Below are positions 51,303 to 64,000 of a stretch of 64,000 nt of DNA, piece by piece; within the stretch, counting starts at the first letter, position 1, and each line of letters starts with the position of its first letter. The notes under the pieces are model-generated. The model was not told the DNA's origin. It did not search any database and saw nothing but the letters and a program-made list of their open reading frames with translations. The stretch comes from Luscinia megarhynchos (Eukaryota > Chordata > Aves > Passeriformes > Turdidae), in assembly GCA_034336665.1 (NCBI GenBank), contig JAPFBE010000013.1, positions 15,541,056 through 15,605,055 on the forward strand, written 5' to 3'. Made by a program: the position numbers and the translations under genes.

Positions 51303-54300
51303 AGAGGACCACAGAGGTTTCACTTACTGCTTGTAGTGCATCATACAAAACTGTTTTTTCCCCTCCAATTCAAGGAATTTTGGCTGACAGCCCAGCCCAC
51401 AGTAACTGCAGAGCATGAATATGCCTGCAGTGCTTGCAAGGACCAAGTCCACCTTGCACACAAGATCCTGCTCCCCTTCCCACAGGCACAGCCAGGCTGT
51501 GTCTGGTGTTTGTGCTGGCTGGAACAAAAACATTTTTGCTTGCTGCACCCTGCAAAAGTCAGAGTGTAAGAATTGCATTCACAAGTGCAAAGGCTTAAGG
51601 TCTGACCAGTTTCAACAAAGCCAGGATCCAAAAGGAACATAAAAAGAATAAGAAAGGAACAGTACCAAAAATACAGTGCAGCTCAAGTTGAAAAACATCA
51701 GCTGACAGTGTCCATAATCAACGAGGTCTGCACATGCTTGGTTTTATTTCCCATTTACTTCCAAAGGAAATATAATAGCACAATAAAACCAGTGTTCTAA
51801 GAGGTCTGGATCGAAAAGCATTATTTGACACACACAAAACATTCCATCACTTGAGTCTCAGAGAAACTCAAAATCTCCAGATTTCCAGCACTGCTAAGTT
51901 GAACTCTTTTGCAGCAATTTTTTATTTTACTGCTCACAGTTGTACTATTCTCTTCCACAGTCAAGCATGGCATTACAGAAACTATTCCTTGCTGACACTA
52001 ATAGCAGCATTTCTCATAAACACTAGTCGTTGGATCTTTCACTTTGAGGACCAAAGAAAGCATGGTCCTCATTGATTTGCATGAGAAAACAATTATCTTT
52101 GACTGCAAAAGGCATTTAAAGCTGGAAATCAAGAGACAATTGGTCACAACAAAAACTTCCAGAACCTTACAAAGAGATTTAAAAACTGCCTACTGCAATT
52201 CCCTGAGATTTTTCCTTTCACTTGTAAACTTAGTATTTCATAAATCTTACAATTCTGCTAAAACCAAATGTTTAACACTATTACATATTACAAAATAATA
52301 TGGTGAGCACATCCCTTCCACTGTGTAGGAAATAGACAGTAAAGTAGTAACTTGGTCTGTTTGAGAATCTAAAGAGAGCACAGCTTTTCCACAGTGATAG
52401 GTGGCAGCAGCAAAGCTGCCCTTTACATTGTACCATTGCTTCAGCAGGATTTCCTGCCATTGCAAAATATTCCTATTTTGGCCATCACCAGGAATAGGCA
52501 AGCTCTTTTTGCTAAAGGACAGGCTTTATGCCATTTCAGTATTGGCCACCACAGTGTGGGATACCTGAAGCTCAGTCCTGTTCAGCATTGTCCCAGCACG
52601 GCCACATCCTGCCCTCACACAGTCTGTAGGACACGTTGGAGCAGGTTCTTCCCTGTAAGCACAAAGATGAGACTTAGACCAGCTGTAAGACTCAGTATCA
52701 GGACCAGGCTCATCACCCAGCACCCCACACTGCTGTCACACACCTCAGCTGAAAGCAGCCATGGCCAATCCCCATGGCAAGAAGAATTCAGTGCTCTGAA
52801 ATTGAGCCCTGCAATGTGATGCTTGAGAATCAGCTTATGCAGGGCATTTAAACTGCACCTCTCCTTAGCAGTGAACAACTCCACCATCTAGAAATGGGAA
52901 AGTAATACTAGGAAAAGCTTACAAAAATGTGCATTTTGCATCTGTGAAATGCAGCCTTATAAAGCCACACACTCTTTTGCACCATCTTTTTCAGGTTTGA
53001 TATATTTACACAACTCTTAAACACAGAGGTAGACTTTAATCTCTGCAATTTAATAGCCACTCCATACTCTAAAACAGCAATTCCCAGGGTGGGAATCTGC
53101 ACATCTTGACTTCACATTCATTGCTAGAGGTGCAATTCTTCCCCCCATGCCGTGCTGCTCCTTGCTCAGACAACTGAGCAGTCTCAGCTCTGTGTTCATG
53201 GTACTTTGGGTTTGTAATACCTTTGGGCTTGCATGGAAATGCCAGTGCCCATCACCACTGCTACACTCTGCCATGTCCATTCTCCAACAAACAGGGCTTT
53301 GCTGAGCCCATCACTGTGTGACTATCCTACTACAAATAATGCTAAAAGAGTAGAGCCTAGCCCAGTACAAGGTGGAACCTCTGCAGCCTCCCAAGGTGGC
53401 TTTCCCTGCCACAAGGGCTCTCTGCATGGATCCTCTGGTGTCTATGTGAGATTGTGATCACCTCTAAGCTCTCTCTGGGGAACAGCAGTATCTTCTCCAC
53501 CCTTTCACTGCATTTCATTGACAAAAATTAATCTTTGAAAATCTTTCTCACACTATCACACCTGAAGTTAACAAGAGAAAAAAAGCTTTCAGACAGAAAA
53601 AGACATGCAGGCACAGTCCCAGGTCTGATTAAACAGCTCTGCATCCTTTGAAATCATGTTAATTTTTAACCTGCATTAACCCCCTTTTTGCCCCTAGTTT
53701 AACCTTCTAAATTTCAGCTTTATTTGCCTCTTCAATACAGACTTTCCTATTTCTAGGTACAACATGAGAATCAGCACTTGATTCTCACTACTTTGCAATG
53801 CCATAACATGTTTAAATATAACAGTGTGCTACATTTCCTTTTACACAAAGGCTTAGAAGCCATTCCTCCCAGTTTTAAAATTAAACTTACATTGCAGATC
53901 AAGGCAGTTCTGAGTCACATTTTCAAAATGTGGTACATGAAAAATATGCAACATTGGCTGCAACTGGCTACAGACTGGTGCCAGTTTAAAGTATTTATGC
54001 AAGACAGGAATAGACAGAGGGAAATAACTGTCCCAAACTCTACTGAAGAATATGCCCTTTCCCAGGCCCTGTGCTTTGCTCAGTCCATAATCATTTTCCA
54101 ATCTGCTGGAAGCCAGTGGTCCTGCTGCCAGGGAGTCTCTGAACTGGCTCCTTCTAAAGCAATGTATGCTGGTCAGGGACTTCTTTCCCCTCCTGCTCTG
54201 TCTCTCACACTTCATTTCCCCATCACAAACATACTTTGAATCTTCTCTTCTCATGGCTTTTCCAGCTGGCTGTGGCATCCTCCAGGACCAGAAGACCTGC

Positions 54301-55849
54301 ATCCAAGTTGCCTTTCCTATGTTTCTGAGGACAACGAGCATTTCAAGTACACACATCACCAATGTGATGATTTTTAAGTTCCCTTGTGTTGCAGGATGCT
54401 GCTAAAAGGGAGTCCTAGTCACACTAACACAGGTGGGGGGTTTGATCTCGAGCAGCTTTCCAGGGCAGCACCATTTGGGCTTTTTCTTCCAAGAATCTGA
54501 AGCAAGTCAAGCTCAGATGTGATGTTGGGCTGGTTGTGCCTTCTCTGCCTGTTCTGTGTGGTACAAAAAGCTCCTGGCAAAGCACTGTGACTGCAGAGGG
54601 GGTGTCATTTCGAGTGAAGAGGCTAGCAGCCTAAATGAAATAATTAAAACTAGTGTCCTGAAGGCTATTTAGCAGTTAGATAGCTACTTGAATGAAATGC
54701 TTTACTGTGGATAAACCAGTCAAGAATCAGGTTTTATTCTTGAAAATCATTGTGATGTTCAAGAGTAATTCACTCTTAAGGAGCAAAATAGGCTGAAAAA
54801 TTCCCAATTCTAAGACGAATAAAAATCTTTCAGAGTCATATTTCTGATTTTGGTCAAGTGAAACCTTGTGGCAAACATTCTTTCTTCACTTTCAAATCCA
54901 CCCTAAGATACCCAATGCAGTTTGGCTTGAGTATACTCTTCACCAAGCCAAATGAAACACACTACTTTCCCAAAACACAGTTGATTAGGTATAGACATCT
55001 CACTTTCATCAAACAGAGGAAACTAATCGCTGGGTTTTCTTTTCAAATAATTTTTTTCCAGGATTCACAGTGTCATAGGAAGTGATTTAGTTTTGATAAA
55101 ACTGTATTCTCTATTCTACAGAAAATCTTTTCATCAAATTTTCCCCCTGCCTGTTAAGCTATAATGCTGGAGAAACCTACTAAGGAAGTGCCTCATCCAT
55201 GGCATCATCAGTTTCTCCCACAGTGGATACCAGTGTTTGCTGGGAGCTAGAAGCACAGCAATTTTATCTGTAAGCTGTCTGCATGCTCTTGACAGACAGC
55301 TATTGTGTCTGCATCAACACAGCTGCCATTTGATAATCCAAATCTCTCATTATTGTTTCCAAAGGAAAAGCACGCTTCCCTTCTTTCTTCTCATATCCTT
55401 AAAAACAACTTCTTTTCTTTTTTTTTCCTAGGAAAACTGAAATCAAAACCATTCCCTGATTTAAGAATTCAAGTAAATTTCCCACAGAGTTGTCTCAAAT
55501 TAACTGTTCTGATGGCATTACTGCAGAAGAAGATCTCATTCCCTAAGGCTACTGGAAGCCTCCCCTTCCACGAGGGGCTGTTCCTCTGTGCCCTGCCCTG
55601 GGTTAGGATGATCTGGAGGGAAACTGCTGGGTCCCAGCTCAGACATTCCCCTTGCAAGCATCATGCTTTGGCTGGTGCTGCCAACCACCACCAGCCACAG
55701 CCTCCAGTTGCCTCGGGGAGATTGGAGCTGTGCCTGTTCTTCCAAGAGGAAGCAGGAAGGGTAGATGAGGATATAAACAATGACTACCTTGTAATTAGCA
55801 GCAGCACAATTACACACAAAAAGTGCTGGGTTTGAAGGGGTTACACGAC

Positions 55850-56130
55850 CACTTCAGAGAAACCCTTGTGCTACTGTGCTGGGCTTATTAATATTTTATA
55901 TCAGACAGCAAAGAAGCTTCAGTGCTATAAAGGATCACTGATAGCACATCATTCAAACAACTTTCAACTTTGCACGGACACTTTAAACCATTCACCCACG
56001 AAACGACACGTCAAAGGCAGCTCCTCAGCACGGGTCAGATGCTGAATGGGAGGCACATTCCACCCCGTAAACATTTAAGCCACCAGTAATTAACTTATCG
56101 GGGGCCACGAGAGCCCTTTGGTCTGCCAGT
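55850..56130. promoter_or_regulatory. Candidate conserved non-coding element
   Basis: High-complexity segment with several retained CpGs (CACCCACGAAACGACACGTC), a TCAAAGG TCF/LEF-type core, a GTAAACATTT forkhead-type site and a CAGTAATTAAC homeodomain-type site within about 120 bases. No repeat or coding signature. Motif matches alone are weak evidence. Confidence 0.28.
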
Positions 56131-57957
56131 GCCTCCTCCAAAGAGACGGGCAGTGGGAGTGGGTTTGTTGGTATGCACCAGGCATTTCAGGCACGAGTCC
56201 CAGCCTGGTCCCAGGCACCCAGGATGTGGGCACAGGCTGTGGAAGCCTCACAGACCATCTCTGAGAGCGGGGGCGGCGCTCGGAATCAAAACACAGGCAG
56301 CACGATAACATCAGCACTGCAGAAATCTGCTAATGCCTGCCTGGACCCTGCTGAGAAGCCCACAGGGGCTGCAGGAGTGGGTTCATTCTTGCCTGAGCTA
56401 GAGGAATGGATTGGCTCTTGTGAGAAGCCACAAGCCTGCTGCATCCCCACTTCTGCACAGGTACTCAGTTTCTTGACAGTCTCCAAGGGCGTGAGAAGAT
56501 AGAGCTTGTCAAAATCCTATACCTTGTCCATGGAAAGGATGCAGAAGAAATATTCTAATTCATTAGCCTTGGGTACAGGCCACAGGGAGTAAAACAAGCC
56601 ACCATTTTAAGGGGACTTTGGCTGTCTTCAGCTCAGTCCTTCACTCACCCTTCAGGACCTCAGTCCAGAGCAGACTCCTGAGCTGGTCACACATTTCCAA
56701 ATTATAGCAGTCCTACAGCCAGGTGAAATCAGTCCTCAGCAGATACAGACATCTCCAAATATCAGCTCACCATCATGCAACAGTGATGTAAAAAACCAGT
56801 GCCAGCTATGAGGAAAAATTGCAGCAAAACTTCCAGGGAAATATCCCTAATCCTGGTGTGGAGCCTGAGATGCCTCATGCACAACCTGAGATAATCCTGA
56901 ACCACCTTCAACTCCAATGAGTCATTCACTATTACAAATATTCAGGTACAAACCTGAGCACCAAAAACCAAACAAATCAGTGGTCTGTAGTTATGTTGCC
57001 CTTGGACATGCAAATACACTTGGACTTTTTGGAGTTCTTTGCTCTCTGGATTTCAAAACCATTTGCAAGACAACTGAGAATGTCATTCACATCAAAAATA
57101 AAAGAAGTTTTGTAATAATTCACATGTTCAAAGGTCTGCCAATTCTCTAAACCACGCAACACTTATGGGAACCAATATTCCCCTCCATCCTACCACAAAG
57201 TACAAATATTCACAGGAAGTCTGAAAGCAAGACTCCTTAACTTTAAAATTCTTCTCTTTTCACAGAAAACATTTTGAATGGAGATAGCAATAACAGTCCA
57301 AAGCAATGTCCCAGGAAGAGTTTTCCTTTTCCCTGTGAAATTTTTATTTTTCAGTAAAATCCTTTTCTGAAAGGCTCTTCCTACAAGCAAATTTCAACCA
57401 GCTGTACTGAAAACAATCCAGGCAGTAATATATAACATGAGGAGACTGTAGCAGGTTTAGAATTACTTTACCAAGAACAGATATCAAGAGAGGGCTGTCC
57501 TGTTCCTGATGATCGCCTTCAGAGAGCATTTTAGATAATTCATGTTCTTATCCCCTCAGCTTGTGAAGTGACTGAGTTTGAAATGTGGCATGTTCCTAAT
57601 CGAAGTCTCATGGGACCCACCCTCTGCCTTTCCTCCATGATTTGCCTCAAGTTGCACTTAATAGAAAAGTTAAACTTTCTCTTGGGTTTTTTCCCTTTAT
57701 TTTTTTTTCTGAGTTGGGTTGTTTCTGTGAGCAGAGAATCATCTATAAGGATTTTGGCTTGTAATAATTTCTGAAGAGCTAAAACTGCTCAACCAGCGAG
57801 AGGGTCTAAGCAGTAGGAGCAGTTTAACTACTTACAACTTTGTCCTAACATCTGCCTTGGTCTGACAGCCTGACTCCCCCTGCTCCTGCAAGAGTTCATC
57901 ACCTTTTTGTCAGATTTTAAAAAAGTGGTTATGTAGTAGTTACTGCCTCATGCAACA

Positions 57958-58020
57958 CATACTTTAATACATCAATACATTAATACTTTAATATAGCAAT
58001 ACTTTAATACATCAATACTT
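57958..58020 (+). repeat. AT-rich tandem repeat
   Basis: About four imperfect copies of ATACTTTAATACATCA. Low-complexity expansion. Confidence 0.85.
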
Positions 58021-60294
58021 CTCCATTGCTGTCCACCTTACACTCTTCACCTCAGCCCAAGCATCAACAGGTTTCCTGCCTAACAAAGCCCTGAGGTGAC
58101 CCCTTGTGAACAGGTAAATAAAACCTGCAGTCAGCAGAGGTTCTTGATACCACTCCTGTCCCAAGAGCTACATTTTGTAGGGCACACCTCAAACATATCA
58201 CTTCACCGATATCAGATATTAAGTCAATATTTACTCCCTAAAACTATGCATATTATTTGGCCAGCTTGTTTCATCTACTTGTATTTTTCAGATGAATTGT
58301 TGCTCACGGGAAAGACTATTAGAAAAAATTGCTAAAAAGAAGAAAAGATGACATAGAGTCTCAGCTCACAAAAATCACTCAACTCTGATTCTCTGACCTG
58401 TTTAGTTTCAAGTTGTTTTAGACAACTGTGGCTGTCTTGTTCCCCAACCACTTCCCAAGGTCCATGACTGGCACATCCCTCCACTCCTCCCACCCTTCAA
58501 TGCAGCTCAAAGTCAAAGCTTGATGCTAGAGGGCTGCTGTGTACTTGCCTTTTTAACTTGGAGGACATTGGGAATCTGTAACTCTGCCAGCAAGCAGACT
58601 CATTTGTTATTAACACAGCCCATATTTAGCCATGTGTCTCCCAAGGAAAAAACACATACTTTCTTCTTAACAAAGCCTGATCTCTGTGCAGCCAAATCCC
58701 TGGGGACTGCTGGATCCCATTTTGCATAGCCAAATAAGGTAAAGCAAGAATTTGAAAAATGCAAACCTGGCCTGAAATTGCCCACAGCTTTCAGGAGCCA
58801 TTTTTGCATTTGTTAACCTTTTGTTAAACATCAGAAGGTGCTGCAAGGCCTTTATTTTAGCACTTTTTCCTGAATACTTACTTTCCAATAAAGTATTTTG
58901 GAACACAACTGAGCTTTAAGGAGAGAGCAGCAATAGGAAACAATACTAAAGAAAACAGTGTTGAAGCTTCACCCAGAATAAAAATGGTGCAATTCACTAG
59001 GAGATACTGATTGGACATTCTCTGGCTTACAGGCAAACACTCCTCTGAAATGAATGAGAGGGAATCCAGTAGGTTACATAACACACTGCACATCTCAAGG
59101 GAATTTTAATTCTGGCTTCCCTCTGGACTTCACTACCTTTCCTCTGAAGGGGCAGCCAGAGATGTTTGTTTCCCTAATGGGAAAAAAAATTTACATATTT
59201 AAGGCAGAAGAGATAGGATGAATAATTTGTGTCTACATGCAAATACCTTTGCAAAGGCTTGCTTCAGGAGGAATTCTGACTTCATTTTCCTCTGTCCATC
59301 TTCCACCACAAATGTATCCTGCCCTCCAGCACTCTGCTTTGTGACCTGCCACATCTGAGCAGCAGGCAGCTGTTCCACAGGAACCCAGACATTCAAGATC
59401 CCCATTATCACTGTGTATTGAAACTAAAGGCATCTGGGACATGGGAAAAAGTGAGCAATTTCCTCCCACCTCAGCTGAAAAAATGTGCATGCAGAAGTCA
59501 TGTAGCTTTACACAGAGCAAGTGCAAAGTAACATCATGTAGGTCATGCATGCATGGAGCAAATTCAAGGGGCTGTGAGAAGCACAGATTTTTCAACAAGC
59601 TGGAAGTGAAAGCAGAAACTCAAAAAATTGATGTTTGCTATTTGTTCTAACTTAGTAATGAGAAGTGATCAGGCATCACGGGCCTTGTGTCAATGAGAAG
59701 CTGCTCTTGGCTCCCTGAGAAGTGGAGTCACTGCCATGCCCTGAAGCATTTTATATTTTTGATCATGACCAGTGGTCTTCCACTGGATGATTTTAATGCT
59801 AATTCAGCACCTCAACTGACTACTAATTTTTGTGGAAGCATCACACCATTTGTTACCTCAGCACACTGCCTGCTAGCCTTCTGCAGAGACTGAGAAAATA
59901 CCTGTATCCATGCAGAGCAAGCAATGGAAAGTCACTAGGGAGAAGCAGTTATTCCCTTCCAAACCTCAGTGTTCTACAGGAGATTAGCAACTGAAACTGT
60001 TAATGTGCTAACTAATCCCTTTAAGCATTGTCATATTAGCAGCACTCAGCCTACTTTACCAAATTTAAGGTGAAAGAGCAGCATTTAACATTCTCTTTCC
60101 CAGGAAACGATTCAAACAGAAACATACCAAAGTGGAAAACCAACAAGTTTAAAAGTCAGAAAGATTCACCTTTTGCACTCAAGGCACAGGGAACACCTTA
60201 GCCCAGGTGACCACATTTCCAAAGCTGCAGATTTCCCCACACACTTTTCTACCTGAGGTCAAGACTGTGGTCCATAGCAAAGAACAAAACAGCA

Positions 60295-60832
60295 ACATGA
60301 AAGCCAAACACATCCTGGGCTGCATCCAAAGCAGCCTGGCCAGGAGGGTGAGGGAGAGGATTGTCCCCTTTTGAGAGCCCACGTGGGGTGGAAGCATCCC
60401 CAGGAAAGGCACTGGTCTGTTGGAGCAAATCCAGAGGAGGGCCACGAGGATGGTCAGAGGGATGGAGCACCTCTCCTGCAAAGACAGGCTGAGAGAGCTG
60501 GGGGTGTTTTGCCTGCAACCTCCAGTACCTTATGGAGGCTTATGAAAAGGAGGGAGTTTTTATAGGAGCAGATAGTGACAGGAAAAGAGGCAATGGTTTA
60601 AACTGAAAGAGGGAAGGTTTAGATGAGACATTAAGAGGAAATTGTGAGAGTGGTGAGGAACAGGCTGCCTAGGGAAATTGTCCCATCTGCTGAAGTGTTC
60701 AAGGCCACCTTGGATGGGGTCCTGAGCAGCAAGGTCTCGTGGGTGGCATCCCTGCTCACAGCACAGGTGCTGCAGCTAATTATCTTTAAGGTCCCTTCCA
60801 GCCTGAGCCATTCTATCATTATATGTTTCTAT
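60295..60832 (+). repeat. CR1 LINE 3' fragment
   Basis: About 540 bp in sense direction, with CATCCTGGGCTGCATCC, AGGAGGGCCACGAGGATGGT, GGAGCACCTCTCCTGC, GACAGGCTGAGAGAGCTGGG, AAACTGAAAGAGGGAAGG and a tail AAGGTCCCTTCCAGCC-TGAGCCATTCTATCATTATA. It covers the end of the reverse transcriptase ORF and the 3'UTR, and is decayed with indels. A CA/TA-rich stretch at about 60829-60850 follows the tail. Confidence 0.93.
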
Positions 60833-62954
60833 ACACATATATATATAAACATTCTTATAAGAATGAGGAAGACTTTGGAGGTTCCAAAGTGAATCATTGC
60901 TCATCACATGGGACCACATATAGGACTCCTGCTTTTCATGCCAACACAAGGCCTTTGATCTAGGTAAGAACACATGGATTTTATGAGCCATGACAGGACT
61001 TTAAACAATTTTTTAACAGTGTGAATATCACTAAGAGTTTTAGGACTTAGAGCTAATTTTGCTGCAGATTTCAACCCTGTTCCACTTAGTGTGGGATTAG
61101 GGAACAGAGACACAAAAATCCTCCTGTCGGGTCCTGAATGATGGGGACACCTCCTTCTCCACGCTGATGCTGGTGTGAAGCAGCAGCACCCGCCCAGAGG
61201 GAGGCAGAGGCAGGCTCCTTACAGCCCCTGATTCCAGAGGGTCAGTTCTTGGCTGCTGCATCCTCTCCCAGCAGGGCTGCAGCATGCCAGGCTGGCCAGC
61301 ACCCAGCCCTGCTGCCTGTGCCAGACTCTGGGCTCACTGTGACCTGCAGAGAGCAGCTCCATGGGGAGGGCTGAAAGCTGCCCCGGGCCAGCTGCTGATG
61401 GCCAAAGCAGCTCCCTTTCCAAACCAGGGCCAGAAAATACTATGAAGGCTCTGAATCCAGTTTGAAACTAAATTCAAAATTATAGAAATTTCCTCTTACG
61501 TTTTCCACAAGGTTTCCAAACTGAGGAAGGTCTTTTAAAGCTCTTCCAGGTAAACAATCCAGGTAAAATTTGTACCTTTGCCTCTAATGTAGTGGAGATC
61601 AGAGGTGGAAGTAAGGTTGACCCAATGATTTTGTTTAGGTTTTGACTCACAGCAAACCAGGATCAGGACACTCCTTGTGAGCTGAAGGTCCCAGAGGTGT
61701 TGGAAAGCTTTAGTCACCTCATTCTAGAAATATTTGGTGTGTTGTATTTTATTTTTAAAAAGCTGAGTCTAGCTGAGGAAGACAATCGTGCCATAAATAC
61801 CATTGCATATCATAATCAACAGGATTCCCTATTCAGTTTAATTTAGGATTATAAAAGAAAGACCACAAGGAAACACAGATTTTTATATTTAGACTTGGGA
61901 GGTGGGAAGATAAAAAGTGGATTTGACTTACCTGGATATCACATCAGGCTGCAGGTACTCTGCAGAGCTGGCCAAGGTTTCCAGCAGAAATGGGCTTTAC
62001 CAAGTATAAGTATGAGGTGCTGCTCTGGAAGAAAGCTTGAAAGGGGAGCAAGGGGAGGAAAGTGTCTGGGAAAGAGTCAGGAGGAATATCTTCTGACAGC
62101 TGATCACATCTGGAACTTTGCCAGATCCATGCCATTAGCAACCTCCTGGAAATCCACAGAAAACTGCCAAGCCAGTTCTCTGACTGACAATTCTCATGCT
62201 GCCACATCACATACAACCATCCAGGAAAACCACATCAAGACAGAACAAGACTGACCCACAAATACACACACATACAAAAAAACCAACCAAAAAAACCCCC
62301 CAAGCCAATGCTAGTTCTACTTCTGCTAACTGGAGTAAATGAGATTAAAAAGATCTTTGTGCACGATTACTACCTGTGTGATCCAGCACAATACAGAAGA
62401 AAAGGCAACTTTATGCTTAAAAACCTCTTTATAAATTCTGTTTTCTTCATCAGGGTGAAGGATTGGAGCGAGGACACATTTTCAAATGCTGTACTGGAAA
62501 CAGGGCTACAGATAAGTTTAAAGTTCAGGGTGTGCTTATATGACAGGCTTGGGACTTGGACTGCCAAAGCTGATTATTTCTTCCTCATACTCACACTGGC
62601 TAATGCTCCATATGCTTGGCTGGGGTTTGGACCACAGTGTCCAAGTGCAGGTCTTAAGTTACCCAGTCAAAGCAAACAGATTGAGGGTTTGGCTCCTGCA
62701 CTGTCCAGGCTGAATTTCAGCTGTCCTTGCTCGAGGCTCTGCTCTCTGCAGCTCCTGGGGCTCAGCACTCAGCCCTACCCACCCCTCACACTTGGCCTCC
62801 TTCATCCTCACAGCTGGAATTCCCAGGGAGTGTCCTGCCTTCCCTCCTGCTGCCTCCTTGTGCAGCTCACCACAGCAGCCCTCTCCAGACACAAAAGTGT
62901 TTGACAAAGCCCTGTCCCTCCACAGGGCTCCAGCCATCCTCCAGCACAGAAACA
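60833..62954. other. Non-coding region, no gene recognised
   Basis: About 2.1 kb between two CR1 fragments. A low-complexity A/C-rich run lies at about 62260-62304. A 198-codon plus-strand frame at 62308-62904 shows no domain and runs towards the next CR1 fragment; it is judged a chance frame. Confidence 0.5.
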
Positions 62955-63178
62955 GCCTGTTGGAGTGGATCCAGGGCAGCCACGAGGATGACCCAAGGGC
63001 TGGAGCCCCTCTCCTGTGAGGATAAGCAGAAAGAGTCATGGTTGTTCTTCCTGGGAGAAGGAGGCTCTGGGGAAGCCCTAGAGCAGCTTTCCAGCACTTC
63101 AAGGGCTCTTTGCAGTGCTGGGTTAATGGCTGGAATTGATCATCTCAGAGGTCTCTTCCAGCCTGGATGATTCTCTGA
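62955..63178 (+). repeat. CR1 LINE 3' fragment
   Basis: Contains GAGTGGATCCAGGGCAGCCA, CACGAGGATGACCCAAGGGC, GGAGCCCCTCTCCTGTGAGG and a tail AGAGGTCTCTTCCAGCCTGG-ATGATTCTCTGATT. Sense on the plus strand, with an internal deletion in the 3'UTR part. Confidence 0.9.
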
Positions 63179-63187
63179 TTGTTAAAA

Positions 63188-63462
63188 AGATAAGGACAAA
63201 CTTCAGCAGGGTCTGTTGTGATAGGATGAGGGCTGATTTAGATCAGCTATAAAGAGCAAGTCTTTTATAATGAGTGTGATTAAACTTTGGAGTAGGTTGC
63301 CCAGAAAGGTGGTGGATGCCTCACTCTTGGAAACATTGAAGGTTAGGCTAGATAGGTCTCTGAGCAACTTGGCCTGGTTGAGAATATTCCTGCTTATTCC
63401 AGGGGTTTTTGACTAGATGGCCTTTAAAGGTCCCTTCCAACTCACACTATTTTATTATTCAA
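63188..63462 (+). repeat. Second CR1 LINE 3' fragment
   Basis: Begins with AAGGACAAACTTCAGCAGGG, continues with GGTTGCCCAGAAAGGTGGTG and GATGCCTCACTCTTGGAAAC, and ends AAGGTCCCTTCCAACTCACA. It follows directly after the tail of the preceding copy in the same orientation and is a different, more diverged copy. Confidence 0.88.
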
Positions 63463-63937
63463 CTAAAGGAAACAATCCCCAGAAAGTAACACCAGCCAGG
63501 AGTTATAACAGATAGTAAAGAAAGACAATCAGAAAAACAGAGGTAACAATAGAGAAAAAGCAGCCCCACATCTTAAAGACTGTTTTGTTTCGTTTCTGAA
63601 AGAATGCTTCTGGAAAAAGATCTTTAGCTTTGGTCTTAGAGTACATAATGGCCAACACCCTGTGCACCTGCCCCAGGACAGGGGTTCTCACAGCTGGGAA
63701 TGCAGAGAGCTGCTGGCCTGCAGAGGGGCCTGGAGACCCCACCTCTGCTCTGAGGCTGGGAATTCAAAGCTCTGTGACAAGGGACACTATGGGTAATAGC
63801 TGGTCCAAGGAGTTTGGGAATCAGTGCTGCAGCTTGAAGCCATGCTTGTTCTGAGCAGAAAACAGGCATGCTTCAGTTTGCAGAGCTTCCCAGATGAATT
63901 GCAATTTTGTACACTCAGTTTATAGGCAGAGGAAATC

Positions 63938-63967
63938 CTTTTTTTTAATTTTTTTTATTTTTTGTTT
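63938..63967 (+). repeat. T-rich low-complexity run
   Basis: Nearly continuous T with a few A at the window's right end. No attached element was recognised. Confidence 0.85.
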
Positions 63968-64000
63968 TCACCCTCCCACTTGTTCTTCCTCCTCCCTAGA

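Larger units (their letters stand above)
51303..60294. other. Non-coding region, no gene recognised
   Basis: About 9 kb. The open frames on both strands show no known domain. It contains a T-rich tract ending TTCCTAG near 55433 (acceptor-like), a possible regulatory segment near 55850-56130 and an AT-rich tandem repeat near 57958-58020. Confidence 0.5.

Noticed and set aside
53853..54362. 169-codon minus-strand frame
   Set aside because: No family resemblance, no supporting splice sites, and an overlapping plus-strand frame of similar length; chance.
55305..55835. 176-codon plus-strand frame preceded by a T-rich acceptor-like tract (TTCCTAG near 55433)
   Set aside because: The translation is low in recognisable motifs and no matching donor or neighbouring exon could be identified.
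62308..62904. 198-codon plus-strand frame
   Set aside because: No recognisable domain; it spans ordinary non-coding sequence next to a CR1 fragment.

Overview
The window is vertebrate nuclear DNA, most likely from a songbird (passerine). It has long introns, CR1 LINE tails, traces of MIR-type SINEs, and two solo LTR copies that resemble avian/passerine endogenous retrovirus LTRs as I remember them. No bacterial-style gene organisation, tRNA, rRNA or CRISPR array was seen. Almost all open frames are chance frames in non-coding DNA. One gene is recognisable: the 5' part of PHLDB2 (LL5-beta), on the minus strand.

Layout, in the direction of PHLDB2 transcription (right to left). A CpG island at about 20.2-22.9 kb is the likely promoter. 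It offers three good minus-strand splice donors (last exon bases at 22825, 22040 and 21643), so alternative first exons are possible. It also contains a 24-unit GC-rich minisatellite at 20556-21117. A 9 kb intron follows, carrying a solo LTR at 15151-15653. Next comes a 110-bp exon (12389-12498) with an ATG preceded by an in-frame stop. After a 3.2 kb intron comes the large coding exon (7854-9205), which encodes the Ser-rich N-terminal region and the start of the coiled coil. The remaining 7.85 kb at the left end is the next intron. The later coiled coils and the PI(3,4,5)P3-binding PH domain lie outside the window.

The large exon carries two opposite one-base frame breaks, near 8865-8871 and 8148-8151, each in a homopolymer run. 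The roughly 715 bases between them keep PHLDB2-like sequence in a shifted frame. Taken literally, translation stops at 8826. Sequencing or assembly error is the simplest explanation, but a real lesion cannot be excluded from the sequence alone.

The right-hand 41 kb (about 23-64 kb) shows no coding exon I can recognise. It is upstream intergenic DNA, or intron of a longer upstream transcript. It contains a second solo LTR (44490-45402) that is internally deleted and holds an expanded 39/29-bp minisatellite. It also has CR1 tails at about 41.35, 51.1, 60.3-60.8 and 63.0-63.5 kb, a MIR-like fragment, short tandem repeats and several stretches that look like candidate regulatory elements. I found no convincing new multi-gene system. 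The items most worth a second look are the paired frame breaks, the promoter minisatellite, the LTR minisatellite and the set of candidate first exons.
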